Shown: piece after piece, positions 19,711 to 32,524 of the stretch | Layout: every line of letters begins with the position of its first letter | Numbering within the stretch: the stretch's first letter is position 1 | DNA from: Prosopocoilus inquinatus | Taxonomy: Eukaryota; Arthropoda; Insecta; Coleoptera; Lucanidae | Assembly: GCA_036172665.1 (NCBI GenBank) | Contig: CM069875.1 | Coordinates: 10,434,001 to 10,498,000, forward strand | Reading direction: 5' to 3' | Length of the DNA: 64,000 nucleotides | Made by a program: the position numbers and the translations under genes | Notes under the pieces: generated by a model | What the model was told of the DNA's origin: nothing | The model's database searches: none | Seen by the model: the letters and a program-made list of their open reading frames with translations, nothing else

Positions 19711-21277
19711 GGTAATGAAATTAATGATTAATGATAATTGTGTATTGTTCAGTGGTTTAAATTCGGGAAACGAATGGCACCGTATGAAATAGTCGAGGAT
19801 TTTTAACGGCTTCTCTGCACACTGCACGTAAACACTTCGCATGTACTATCCCCTAAGCAAATCGTATGCGGTTGTCGTCCGCTCTCTCATGAGTTATAAG
19901 CTCTTACGGAATGAGTTTTATGTATTCATTCATGTGTGCACACGAAATGATAACGTTCATTCTCACGAACGCTAGCATTCTGTCGAGCATATTTTTCAAT
20001 ACTCACTCGCGAATGGTTCATGAGTGAGCGTTTCCGAACCCTGAGTAAAAATAATTTTATGTTACTCAGCCAATCATCTTCAATGACAAAAGATCATTTG
20101 TAGTTGCAACTGGGACTATTTATTTTACTTTGTCGGTTTCAGACTGAAAATTTAGTGAAAGCTGTTATGGAAAACCCAAGATAATCATGTTAAAGAGAAG
20201 AATAGGATCTAAAATGTTCGCATTCCAATGCCAAAAAGGGATTGGTTTACAACTTAATTATTTAATTACTAAGCGTCGACTTGGCTCATAAAAAGCAGAT
20301 GTTTTACAATTACGGTTTTAGATAAAAATGTTATAATACGAGTGAAACTGCTATTCTTGGTCTAGGGATTTAGAGAATTGGGTATTTGGAAAATATTGTC
20401 ATTAACGTCGTCGATCACGTGATCAGTTTCCCTACTGGAGTGGAAGGCGTTATCAAAATCTCCAAAAAGTAACGACTGTACAATTGAAAAGTTCATTAAG
20501 TGACTTTTGAATTTTGAATTTAATTGTGAAGCGGTTCGTTAATTAGATGAACGTGAAACGTCACTTTTATAACATTACTTTTTAAAATTGATTTACCAGT
20601 TTATGAAATAGGTACAGCCCGCTTTCAAGAAATGGGGAGCTTAAATTATATCACCTCTAGGTAATTACTTACTTTACCTCGGGGTTTATTGGCTCTTTGG
20701 TTTTTCAAAGCAGTAGTTATGTTTGATCCCTTATTCAAAACGGTGTGTTGTTACGCTCATTTTTGTCAAAAGACTCATGTAGGTAAGTACTCTAATTTAT
20801 TTAAAGATGAAACAGACTTACATTTCCATCTATTTCTTTTAACTGCATAGAACCTACAGCAAAATCTGGAAATTCCGTCCTCATAAAATTTTGTACCGAA
20901 TTAACCCGAACACCATCAAGTTTAGTACTATTTCGATTAAAAAAGTCTTATATTCCTAGTGAAAGCCATTATGGAAGGGTAGGTAACTTAACATTGAAAT
21001 CACACAATAAACACCACTGCAAAACACTTCATCTTGACAACCACCATGTGTCAGACTTTCATCAGTTTTTAAGTTATCCCTTTTTCGCTCCATCTTCTTT
21101 CGCGAAAAAATCAAAACCCTCTTGATGAATTTTTCAAATGTACACTCGTTATATTCAAGTGTTTACTGTTAACTTTTCTTGAGCATTTTAAAACGTATGT
21201 GAGCTTCTTATTAGCTCAGTCTGCTCTTTCTGTTCGGCAGTTGTTTTAAAGGTTAGCTTAACAAACCGACAGTCTTT
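19711..21277. other. No gene seen
   Basis: AT-rich intergenic DNA. A stretch at about 19750-20040 has loosely similar ends (CAGTGGTTTAAATTCGGGAA and, inverted, CAGGGTTCGGAAACGC) but no matching target duplication. Confidence 0.5.
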
Positions 21278-21423
21278 GGGGCGAATTCTGTAACTTATTA
21301 ACGGGCTGTTAAAATTTAGAGGTTTCTTCAAAATTCAAAATACAGTTCCATGATTGGTTGTTACCGCAGCAACAAAATTTAACACTCCTTTAAATTTAAC
21401 GGTTTTGATACAGAATAAACCCC
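21278..21423 (-). mobile_element. Small MITE family M1, copy 2
   Basis: An inverted copy of 12895-13040 with the same ATTCTGTA termini and the internal CAACCAATCATGGAACT block. About 85-90% similar by eye. Confidence 0.65.
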
Positions 21424-21448
21424 TTTATCTGTACATATTCTGCACAAG

Positions 21449-22865
21449 CAGGGTTGGAAAGTTTAAAACAAACTGTTTAAAACATAGTGTTTAAAACATG
21501 TTTAAAATTAATGAATTAAAAACATACCATCTGTTTTACACAAAATGTTTTAAACATATTTTTTGATAATGTTTTAAATTCATTTTTTGTAAGCTAAAAA
21601 AGAACTCTTTTGATATAAGTGCTTTATTTTTAAGTTTTAAACATGTTTTTTTTGTATAATGGTTTTAATTCATTTCTTTAGCTTTAAGCTAAAAAAGTGA
21701 TATAAGTGTTTTATTTTTGCAACGTAATAGTGTGTAACAAGAAGCAACTTGTTTAGAGTCTGTATTTCACTGACTCATTAACTTTAAACTTTAGTTTGTT
21801 CTCATATCAATTGTTTTAATAATTGTAGACAATGCGTGGCTGAGCTGATGACGTGATGACTACACTCTAGCTCTGATTTGAACTAAATTTGAATTGCATA
21901 TTGTAAAATTTTAAAATACCTTTTCAATATTTAACCTTTTATTATTTCATTAAATTTTGAAACATACTGGGTCCTCCGCTTCCCTGTTCATTATATGGGC
22001 TAGGGGATAAGTTATTACGTAGCAAACTGGCTTGAATTTGTCAATGTTAATGCAATGTTAGGTCAAAAAGTGATCGTAGGATGTCGCTGTTTAAACTATT
22101 TATAACGTTATCGTTTCATTTGTGTTCATTGAATTTCTACCGTGTGTCCCAAGGCCGTATATTCGCCCTTCTAGAATTTTAAGATTTGTTTAAAATTTGA
22201 AAACGATGAATTAAACAAAAATTTAATTTGAATTTTCAAACATATATCTACTGGACTTTTGGTTTCACCGGAAGTAATATTGTTATTGTTATTTTAAATG
22301 GAACATCCTACATGTTTTTACATATTTGAAATTTTTGTTTTCCAGTATTGAAAGTCACGAGTCATGTATTTTAGTTCTAATGCGATCAAGTAATTTGAAA
22401 AAAATACTTCTTTGGATTGTATTTGATTTTAGTTTTTATTTGGGAACGTTTTTCTCAGTATGTTGATACCAAGTACTGCATACTTTCTTTGAAAATCATT
22501 TAAATCACCGCGACCGTAGATCCTAAATAAAACAAGCTCTGCCTTAAATGATTTTAATTATTATCAAAGTACATACATTACTTTTAAAAGGGAACATAAT
22601 CTAACATTACAAACTTTTCATCTTTCTTTTAATTAGAGATTGAATTTGAATAAGTTCTTCTTTTTACACAAATATCAAATAATAATAATATATATCTTTT
22701 TATGTAAGCTGTAAGGATAATTTAAACATTTAAAAGTTGTTTTAAACAGCTGTTTTTTTTGTTTAAAACATGTTTAATTTAGGGTCAATTTTAAACATGC
22801 TTTAAACAAAAAAACAGAAGTTTTGTTCTTTTTTTTAAAAAAAAAAAGTTTTTTTTCCAACCCTG
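21449..22865. mobile_element. hAT element, non-autonomous, with TTTAAAACATG repeats
   Basis: The termini CAGGGTTGGAAA (left) and CAGGGTTGGAAA (right, inverted) are the classic hAT ends. The flanks TGCACAAG and TGAACAAG match at 7 of 8 positions. Both subterminal regions repeat TTTAAAACATG-like words. No transposase frame is seen. A fragment of the hammerhead family H1 lies inside at about 22015-22110. Confidence 0.75.
22015..22110 (+). repeat. Fragment of hammerhead family H1
   Basis: The block AATGTTAGGTCAAAAAGTGA, then TCGTAGGATGTCGCTGTTTA, matches 55796-55845 and the minus strand near 61210-61250. The ribozyme part is not present in this copy. Confidence 0.55.
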
Positions 22866-23030
22866 TGAACAAGTCTACATTTAAGAAAAAAAAACAATCT
22901 TTATGCCATTGTATTTTTAGTTATTATATTTTTTGCATATAGTGTTGCATATTGTAAGATCGGCCGCAAAATTATCAAAACATTTTCTTTTCATTATTAT
23001 AAAACCATATTAATGCGTATACTTAAACAT
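22866..23030. other. Unassigned spacer
   Basis: AT-rich, no feature seen. Confidence 0.5.
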
Positions 23031-24060
23031 AATTAATCAAACGCTCACCCTTTACTTCAGCTACTGGGAACCTTCCGCCACCGTCATCGCCCAATGACAC
23101 ATTGCGTTCATGCAACAATAATATGTGTTTACAATCATATGTCAAGAGGCATCAGTTATTTACTCACCGGGGACCCCCGGTCCCCAAGGCCACAACGGTC
23201 TGCACTTGCTCCACCGACCCTTAGGGTCTACTTATAACTCACATTCGTTTCTCTCTTAATGGCACCAACCTTGGGCCTTCCCAAACTCATTTCTGTTGCT
23301 CTCTCATATGTTCCAATTCTCTAAAATATTATTTCCACAAGCACACTCTACATGCACCGCAGATAGCCTCACTTAGGTACATGCAAACACGCTCTACCCC
23401 ACGTCTTGGTACTATCCGACCCGTAGATTCTCTACCACCAATCTACTCTTCCACCAGGTGGTGTGGCATCTCACCACCGGCCTCCACCTGGCACGTAAGG
23501 CTGGTGACAATTCCTCAGGGCCGGCCGCTACATCGGGTCCCCTTGGGATCACCCTGGACCGTGAACAGTACGTCGTTCACTCTCGGCTGCGTTTTTAAAC
23601 CCTGTTAGTACGATCCCCCTTCGGGGATGGCTACTGATGCAATGATGTCCCCAACGTCCCCGACGTCCCAGACATCCCGCAACCACCCCCGCCAACATAG
23701 TCCTACTAGTCAGCGGTCAAGTGATGTAGCACCTGTCACGCCTTGCCGAGCCTACACCCAGGGGAATCGCTCATTCATACCAAGCAAGAAGTAGATCAAG
23801 CTAATTCTATACATATCATGCAATTTGCTATAATATACAACTTATCTCTAAATCGTACTGCATCTCTCCGGTGTGGTGCACAATATTTCCTAAACACACC
23901 CTGTATGTACGGACCCTGTATATAATATACGCCGACTATAATTGTACGCAAACATCGCATGCCCCGAGCCGCGAGCCGCGAGATTGGCCAATAACGCGCT
24001 TGCCGTGTAATAATAATTATTCCGCACGTTTTATGTATTATTAATTATTAATACCCCAAA
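23031..24060. other. GC-rich island of unknown nature
   Basis: Base composition is clearly richer in G+C than the surroundings, above all at 23160-23780. It has a self-complementary GGGGACCCCCGGTCCCC and a hairpin CCCCCTTCGGGG. The minus strand is G-rich, as in the coding strand of many LINEs, but I find no RT or gag motif. The last part (23960-24000) has CGAGCCGCGAGCCGCGAG and a CCAAT box. It could be a decayed retroelement 3' end or a promoter; I cannot decide. Confidence 0.4.
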
Positions 24061-24729
24061 TACTTGTTAGCGTGTGCATCGTTTAACAGCATATCAACCA
24101 CTGCCCCGGCCCTTGGACGAAGCTATGTCGCCCCGACCGATTTTGTTTATTGTTTACGTTTCTCAAGTGCTATCTCGCATTCCAACCGTCTGGGCTTATA
24201 TTCGATGCATTTTAGGCGAAACTGTAATTTCTTAAATTATAGATCCTTTATATTTTTTTTACTTAATAAAAATATATCTAACAATATTTTAGTTAAAACA
24301 GTGCATATATTTCATTTTTTTGTTGCATATAAATCCGCCCTTTAATATTCTGATAATCAGCATTTAATTTGTATGGTGACTCAAATTATATTATCTGCAT
24401 ACAACGCGGAATGCGGACTGTTGTGCAATTATGTCCTGGAAATTGAAACAAGCAATTCTCAAAGAAGTTATCTTTGCAATAATCGTGATAATACCGGTTA
24501 TTTGTTACAGCAAAGGCTAGAATTGTTGGTTGTTAATTCTGAGTCGAGGGCGGACCCAGATTAGTTAAGAGAAAGTTCGTAATTCGGGCGTACAAATTCG
24601 ACTCTGACCTTTGAGAACGCGATTTATAGTAATAAGTATTTTAAAAATTACCATTGCGATGGTGATTTGACTGTTACTTGGAAGATTGTAATAAAAGTTT
24701 GTTGTTTAGACATTTACTGCTATTATATA
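24061..24729. other. No gene seen
   Basis: Frames at 24064-24345 and 24373-24564 have no recognised motif. Confidence 0.5.
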
Positions 24730-24894
24730 CAGAGTTTTCCAAAAGTAACGGATAAATTCTACAGAATGGTTAAGAAAAATTGTTCACAAAAATGCTCAGA
24801 CAGGTCGATTTTTATTTTTAAATCATCATTTGGGGATGTAATTTTCAACTAAAATCATTTTATAGAATTTATCCGTTACTTTCGGGAAACACTG
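24730..24894. mobile_element. Palindromic TA-type MITE, 165 bp
   Basis: Arms of about 38 bp share AAAGTAACGGATAAATTCTA and TA flanks both ends. It has no coding capacity. Confidence 0.75.
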
Positions 24895-26098
24895 TATATT
24901 TCTTTTGTAATTATTTAAACCCAGAATTCCAATTATAATTACGTTTGTAACTTATATTTTTTAACAACGATAGAAGAAATAATAACTAACTATGATAAAA
25001 GCTTTTTTATAAAAGTCAGTCTGATCCACCTGTTTCGTCAAATGTCCTCTCAAAGAAATATGTAAACATCCTGTGATTTCGTTTCAGCGGGCAAATTATG
25101 TAACATACCTTTTCCTTCCTTCAACGTAAATTTTGTTAGTTTGTTTTAGATAATTAAAAAATTGTAGTAAATTTTGCCTTGTCATACTTCGTGAGCAAAA
25201 CGAAAGTCCAACATTAACCTTGTCCGTGATAACCATTTGGTGAATAGTACATAACTACGCAACGTCGCTCTTAAATAATTTAGTCTTGACGCTGTTCTGA
25301 TACATAATTTACTATTACCTGTTGGATTGCGTAAAAAACAGAGCGGTGATTTTTTGCATGAATTATTTTATGTACAAATCCGGCATATTTTATTCATTTT
25401 GTTTTTTCTGCTATTTTTTTATAATCTAATGACGAAGCATAAATAATGTGCGTACTAACACTTCAATCAATATTTTAAATATAATTAAATAATATATGCA
25501 AATCTACAAGTAGGACAAATTTAAATATTATTTGGCAAAGCTCTTTAAGTTTCGTTTACATAAGTCTACTTTTTGTTGCACGTATTAAATTGCACAAGTC
25601 CGCGAATGTTATTTTGCATTCTTTGCAAGTTGTTACTTAATAATTTGTGAATACGCGGAATTAGAATAAATAATTTAACGTAACTCATGTGTTTAAGCGA
25701 ACGGATAATTTTAAACTGAGATTTGATTAGTTGAAAAATTCCACATAAATATCTATTCTGTATGGTCACGACATGACCTTTGCACTAATCAAGCGAAGAA
25801 AATCTAATAAATTTCGCATAGAACCGGGACTAAATAAGGTGCCCTCAGGGTTTAAACTGTAATAATGTACGAAAACAGCAGACGCGAAATATTATTTTGA
25901 ATTTCTCAACGTTTATATGCTTAGGTATTTGTAGAACTATTCTGCAGTGCTAAGAACAAACGTCGTAACTACAAAAAATTCGAAATTGAGTTAAAGGTAA
26001 TTTTGGTATCTTAATACAGTAAGGCTTAAAAGCCAGAACAGAATGCGATACAGAAAATTTAAACATATATTTCTGCCGCACGTATATACAGGGTGTCA
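24895..26098. other. No gene seen
   Basis: AT-rich intergenic DNA with chance-length frames only. Confidence 0.55.
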
Positions 26099-27085
26099 TC
26101 AAATAAGTTTCACATATTAAAACTGTAAGTTCTTCATGACTTAAGAAAACGAATTCTGCGTATCTTAATTTTTTTGGTGAAAAATGTAAGAAATTAAAGC
26201 CCCACAAGAGCCCGGAGTCTTTTTGTTTGAGAACCTCTGACCGATCGTGTGTGGATTTTTCTAAGCAAAACATTACACTATAAGCAAAACATAAAGCAAT
26301 ACAGCGTCATCGAAATGAAGGGCACTGGGTCAATAAAATCTTCGCTCGGCAATTCCACAACAAAAGAAAATAAACATCCATCACGTTTGTGGCATTACTT
26401 ACTGGATTTATGAAGTTAATTTTCTGCTGACAAAAGTGTAACAATAAGTAAAAGTTAGGAAATAAAAACATTTAAACTAACATTCTAAAAATTATCGTAA
26501 ACAACGCACGTCGGTATTCATCGTCCCTTCATTTATGGTTTGATTATTTTGACATCGAGCAGTATCTGACAAAGAACCTATCTTTTACTTAAATTAGTGT
26601 CGAATGCTTGTTCATTTTACGTATTTATTTATTTATTTAGTCTTGTCGTTATTGAAGACTCTTTAGTGATTCAATAAAGAATAAAGTTTATGTTTATGTG
26701 ATTCATAAGATCTAATAATTGTCGATTATGTAATAAAACAAATTTAATTCTATAATCAGTGAGAGTAGATTTAAAATGGTCTTCTTTAATCAAATTGCAC
26801 AGGTGGGCAACCACACGGACACTATTAATTTGATATTGTGTTTATATAAAACATCACAACTTTTAAAAATGCGATCAAGCACTTGACGTTGACTTTTGCT
26901 GGAGTTTCATTTTATGATGTCTTTACGCACGATCGACCAGAAGTTCTCAAACAAATGTACCAACGCTCCTTTAGTAGGTCATTCTTTTATTTTTGACTTA
27001 GACATTTCATAATTGCGGCATTAATTCTCTTATATGAAGAAGAACTTGCAGTATTAATATGTGAAACCAATTTGATTACACCCGG
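26099..27085. mobile_element. TA-flanked TIR element, 987 bp
   Basis: The left end CAGGGTGTCATCAAATAAGT and right end CCGGGTGTAATCAAATTGGT (reverse complement) are both followed by TTCACATATTAA and AAGTTCTTC, giving repeats of about 50 bp. TA flanks both sides. The minus frame at 25950-26273 overlaps the left end but has no transposase motif. Confidence 0.7.
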
Positions 27086-27359
27086 TATATCTTCGAAAGA
27101 AAAAGCCGTATTTCACTTTTAACCAAAAGCAGAGCTTGTCTCTTATTTTTTCTTCATATGTAACATTTTCTTATGTCCTTAAAATCGAAATTACCTTCGT
27201 TCTGGTTAAAATTGCAGCAAGTTTCCGCGGCCATAGAAAAACTTTTGAAACACTACTTCTTATATTAGCACTGATTGCAGATACCCCGCTTGTTTTTAGC
27301 ACGGCAGCACTAGTTAGTTAGTTAGTTAGAATTATGCTGGAATAAATCAGCGCATTTGG

Positions 27360-27750
27360 TCTCTTCAATATACTTGAAAAACGGTATGATTTTGTGATCC
27401 AGTATGAAAATTAACACAGGTTTAGTGCGAAATTTCTATACATATTCACACGGAAATGTGTTAATTTTAACTGAAAATTGTATGTGGACCGCAAGTAACA
27501 CTGGCCGATGTTAATAACTAGGCAACATTATATCTTTTATTAAACGGTTTACTTATGTACATGTATCCATGGTGTATACAATAACAGGAATATTCGAATT
27601 TTAATGGCATTATTACACTGTGTACCCTGAAAATGGTGTGATTTGCGGTCCATTGTGAAAACTAACACGGGTTTAGCGTGAAAACTCTTACATATTCGCC
27701 CGAAATGTGTTAATTTTAACACAAGATCACAAATAATACCATCAGGTGTT
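27360..27750. repeat. Diverged tandem duplication
   Basis: Two units of about 110 bp (about 27365-27480 and 27625-27725), about 260 bp apart. Both read GGT(A/G)TGATTT, then GGTTTAG and end AAATGTGTTAATTTTAAC. No coding content. Confidence 0.55.
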
Positions 27751-27814
27751 ATTACTTTCTTCAGTGTACTTCAAAATAGAAGCGATACGTCAATTACACG
27801 TTTTTAATTATAAA

Positions 27815-27865
27815 ATTTTGTTGCAAATCGTTTTTGATTGAAGTGAATCCATCTGTACTGGAGTT
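27815..27865 (-). repeat. Short fragment of hammerhead family H1
   Basis: The minus strand reads CAATCAAAAACGATTTGCAA, as at 55670-55690, 55982-56002 and the minus strand near 61050. Only this part is present. Confidence 0.5.
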
Positions 27866-27889
27866 TTGAACATGTACCTAAGGTACACG

Positions 27890-28120
27890 AAGTCCGTGTA
27901 ACAATATTCGCGAATTAAATTCACGTGTAATTAAATACACGTGTATTACACGCGTATTTAAATAGTTCTTTTGTTTACCGATAGCAGGAAGGTAACTTTT
28001 ATACAAAGACCAGTTGTATATTTCATTCTATTTGTCAACTAATTGCCTGCTTAACAATACCTATCAAGAAAATATTAACGTGTAATATAAATACACGTGT
28101 AGAACAAATAACGTGTAATA
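27890..28120. repeat. Cluster of TACACGTGTA-type words
   Basis: ACACGTGTA, ACACGCGTA and ACGTGTAATA recur at least five times. E-box-like palindromes (CACGTG) lie in an AT-rich background. No gene is next to it, so function is unknown. Confidence 0.45.
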
Positions 28121-31100
28121 TACAGGTGTCCCAGAGCTCCGTAAAAGTTCCATAACTTTCTTGCTATTCCGATACCTGGAATAACTCAAATCTTTCTTTT
28201 TTTTGTATAATAGAAGCGCTTTCATTGCACATCTCAAGATGGCTGTCCAAGTATTATAAAAATTTTAAAGTTACGTTTTTTTTTTAATTGAAACACCCAA
28301 TTTTGACTTCATTTTTGGATTCTACACTAAATTCTGCGTTAAATTTATTTGAGTCATTTTTATGTACCAATCATATTTTTTGATGTGAGTCAATTTTTTC
28401 TTGAAAATTCCCGGAAGCAAGACTCCATTCAAAAATTTGTAACTTCTAAACCACTAAAGATAACGCAACCGATTTTTTTTCAGTCAATGCCAAGGCTATG
28501 GTCAATCATTCGAAATCAAGCCAAGTCGTAAAGGGATGTTCCAAGGCTTGCTACGATTTTTTGAATATGAATAATTATAAATGATAAAAAGTCCACTTTT
28601 TCAAATAGAATACCCTGTATATTTTCACACCATTCCATAGCGCTTTTGACAAGCTTTTCAATGATATACAGTTTGTAGGGTCCAGTTCTGATATTCGACA
28701 AGTTATTCAGAAAATAGTAATTTTTAGATGTAAATATTTAATAAACTGAAATGTTAAAATAAATTACTGAAAAAGTTTTTTCTATCAATTTTTTTCAAAA
28801 ACGATTAGATTTAATAATTATATGTCCAGGTTTCACTGTCACTTATCAAGGCTGTGCTGATAATTTGGTATAAATTGAATTTAGTTGCAGAATCTTTTTT
28901 CAATATCCTAAAACTGAGCGAATGAAAAATTCTCAAACTTCGCAGAAAGATTCATCTCGAAGAGTACTTTAAAAAATCTAAACAGAATTTTGCCGTAAAA
29001 TAATTAGGGAAGCCAATATTCGAGCACCTTTAAATTAACATGAGATTTCCTATGTTGCGTTTTAAAACGCAGCACCAGGTACATGTAATATGTTACTTTT
29101 CTGACGATTGTAACTAATATCAGTTTTTTATTTATTTACCATCAAGTAGGTCGTGATTTTACTTTATTAGGTTGGCTATTAAAGTAAAATTAGACAAATT
29201 AATTTCATGTCATAATAACATATGCCAAAATGTGACACAAATCAAATAGATCAACCGGTGTTGCCAGCTCTCAACTTTAAGATATATCCGTTTTTATCTA
29301 GTACCTATATTAATTCTACAAGTCAATTTGTTTAATTATATTATGTCAAAATGCTGAAAATTGTAAGACGTGACATGAAAATTGCTGTACAAAAAGCATT
29401 CGTAAGGTATCAATCGGACAGGCCCAATTTTTGGGGAAAATGGAAATAATTGAAAGATTAGAGGAAAGTTTTGCAGTGAGTACAATATTTTATATTTGTA
29501 AGCGTACTTTTTATTTGGAAATACTTATTGCAGATGTCACAAAAGTGTATAGAGGACGAATAAACGAGACGAATTGAAAAGTTCTTCTTCTGGCAACCAT
29601 ACTGCTACGGACAAATTTTTAAATTACATGTTTAGAAAAGATTTGCAACGACTAATAAGGCAATATAATTTGAGAAATGAAAAATACACGTTGTGACGAA
29701 AATATTGCAATATTGCTTCATTCGCTGTAACCTTAAACTCAAAATCAAAATGGCTTTCATTGTCAAAGTTTTCTTACTTGCATAAGTACCACTTTTTCCC
29801 TGAACTTTCACTGTATACTTCGATGGTAAATAAATAAAAAAACAGATATTATGCCCATTATTACAAAATAAAATATCTATCCATCTATCTACCATGTAAA
29901 ACAAATATTTTCGATGTTTCGAAACTCTTGTAAAGTTTAGAGCAAAGCCGTAAAGGAAAATATTGTTCGGAATATTAAAATGCACGTAATATCATATTTA
30001 GAGCTTTAAATTTCGCAAATAGTTTCTTTTAAAATGGCAAAAATCTTCTAAAAAGTTTAGTCAGTTTACTAAAAAGATAGCTATGACAGAAAAATGTTTA
30101 AATTCTTGTAGTAAGTAATAACTTCAAAAATTTGTAATTTTTGCACTTCTTCGGAGAGTAACCGAGTGTTATAGTACTCCGCAACGGGATATTATAATAT
30201 TCTGTTACAATGATTACGAAACGACAAGAGAAATCAAACTTTGTGCAAAAATTGTAAAATTTGAAGTATGCAAATATCTAAATATTTGTCGATCATAGCT
30301 AACTTGTTAGTAAACTAAGTGCATTTTGTATATGGGTTATCGACTGCAAGTTGTATACTGAATCAGGTATTCTCCATGTTATGTGATATACGATTTGGTT
30401 ATTAATGGTAATTAAAAATGGTAAATTACGGATTAATTACGGTAATTTATATGGTAACTTACGGCGTTAATTATGACTAAAATCACTGAAATATGTAAAT
30501 CCTTCCGTTTTTATTCAATAAGCAATTAATTTCTGTCACAACAGGTTATGTGCATAATTTCGTTATTCTTTTTGTAAATGATTTCTCTAAACTACTTATG
30601 TAAATAAAGATGAACATCAGAGGATTTATTTGCATTTACCTATCATGACGTTTACAAGTGGGTGCACCTTTCAAAATACGTTATAATTTCTATTATAATT
30701 ATTATGAACAGCAAGTAGATTCATGAATAATGCAAGGTATGTTATTGAGTTTGCAACTCAATAAAATAATTGAAAATGCATAATTTTCATGTTCGTGCTG
30801 AATAATTAAAAAACACCTTCCTGTGCTCTGTAAAAGATAACAAAGTTTAATTTTATTAAAGGAATATTAAATATATTTTGCCCTATAACAAGAATATTTT
30901 GTTTTAGTACAAAAATTACTAATACTTGTAGAAGATTTATTTTTATGTTAAAACTGTCAGTGCGGATTAAATATTTAACAATTTATCTTTATTTTCTCGT
31001 TTGACACATTAATTATTGAGTTCTGGGCGCGTATAGTAAAATATATATCATTGATTGTTTTACCTGGAAATTGTGCAATGAATATTGCTGGCGTTGCTTA

Positions 31101-31317
31101 CCGATCCTTGAACTCTTGGAAATGTTGTCTAGGTGCAACACCCTGCTGGAGTTGCATTGAACTCTTATTATTTAATTATTAAGATATGCCGAAGCGACGT
31201 CATTTATTAGAGAATGCAGTTTTATTTTAATTTATGAGTTTATGAATCTTTTCAGTCTAACAGGAAATTAAAGAAATACGTGTTCTAACTAAAAAAATTA
31301 AATATATTACTCATTAG
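28121..31317. other. Long AT-rich stretch without a recognised gene
   Basis: A possible small element starts at 28122 (TACAGGTGTCCCAGAG) and may end near 28620 (ATACCCTGTA), but its ends do not match well. A short palindrome GCGTTTTAAAACGC lies near 29055. Frames up to 117 residues (29632-29985) show no known motif. Confidence 0.55.
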
Positions 31318-31856
31318 CAGACCTAGGCGCATTTTAGGCGGAAGGTTTCGTTAAATATACGAGGAACTGCTAATATGTTGAAGTGATCATACTAGGAAAA
31401 AGTTCGAATCTTTAACGCCTCTACCGTATAAAAACAAAATAATAAACCAGTCGGAGCCCGAGAAGTCTATGAGGCATGCAATAACCACTACAGTTCTGGT
31501 CGACTGGATATAAAAACTAGTTTCCATAACCGAATCATACACAAAGGAACTGGCATTCTTTTTGTAGTGACGGCGCTATAATTGATTTGAATTAAATGTA
31601 TTCTGCCAGACTTTCCAAAAGGAAAAAGAATTATTATAAGTTTTTCATAATTATTAATTTCAAAAAAACTATAAAGGCAATTCTGTTACACACGTAATTT
31701 ACATCAAACGGTTGCTTCTGATGCAAAGAGCACCCTGCGAGGGTAAGAGTGCCTCGGGTATATAAACCGTTCAACAGCTACGTTGAAATCTGCGCTGCTG
31801 CTTTGTTTATCTTTATACAGATTTTTACCAGATATCCTAGGAATGTCCGACCCTTA
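31318..31856 (+). mobile_element. Non-autonomous element N1, copy B
   Basis: 539 bp, flanked by perfect 8-bp duplications CTCATTAG (31310-31317 and 31857-31864). It starts CAGACCTAGGCGCATTTTAG and ends GAATGTCCGACCCTTA. An internal GGTATATAAACCG looks like a TATA box. About 90% similar to copy C. Confidence 0.85.
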
Positions 31857-31982
31857 CTCATTAGTAAGGGTTAGAATAGGATTTGGTAAATTATCGTTTC
31901 AGTAACACCGTAAAATGTACCGAACAAGCACATCGTGTAACGGGATTATTAAAATAAAATTACGGCGTTCTTACTGTATGAC

Positions 31983-32516
31983 CAGGCCTAGGCGCATTTT
32001 AGGCGGAAGGTTTCGTTAAATATACGAGGAACTACTTATATGCTGAAGCGATCTTAGTCGGAAAAAATTCTAATCTTTAACGCGTCTGCACTGTAAAAAC
32101 AAAACAATAAACCAGTCAAAGTCCGAGAAGTCTATGCGGTATGCAATAACCACTACAGTTCTGGTCGACTGGACACAAAAACTTGTTTACCTAACCGAAT
32201 CATTCGCAAATGAACTCGCATTTTTTTGCAGTGACGGCGCTATAATTGATATGAATTAAATGTATTATGCCAGTTTTTTTTAAAGTTACATTAAAGAATT
32301 ATAATGTTTTCATAATTGTTAATTTGAAAGAAACTATAAAGGCAATTATGTTACACACGTAATTTACATCAAATGGTTGCTTCTGTTTCAAAGAGCGCGA
32401 AGGTGAAAGTTCCTGGGGCATATAAGCTGTTCAGCGGCGACGTTGAAATCTACGCCGCTGCTTTGTTTATCTTTATACTGGTTTTTACCAGATATCCTAG
32501 GAATGTCTGACCCTTA
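31983..32516 (+). mobile_element. Non-autonomous element N1, copy C
   Basis: 534 bp, with flanks TGTATGAC and TATATGAC (7 of 8 match). It starts CAGGCCTAGGCGCATTTTAG. It lies only 118 bp from copy B in the same orientation but has its own flanks, so it is a separate insertion and not a tandem duplication. Confidence 0.8.
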
Positions 32517-32524
32517 TATATGAC

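Noticed and set aside
19750..20040. Possible hAT element with CAGTGGTT/CAGGGTTC ends
   Set aside because: The 8-bp flanks do not match and the end similarity is weak.
29632..29985. 117-residue minus frame as a gene
   Set aside because: Composition is typical of AT-rich chance frames, with no motif or promoter.
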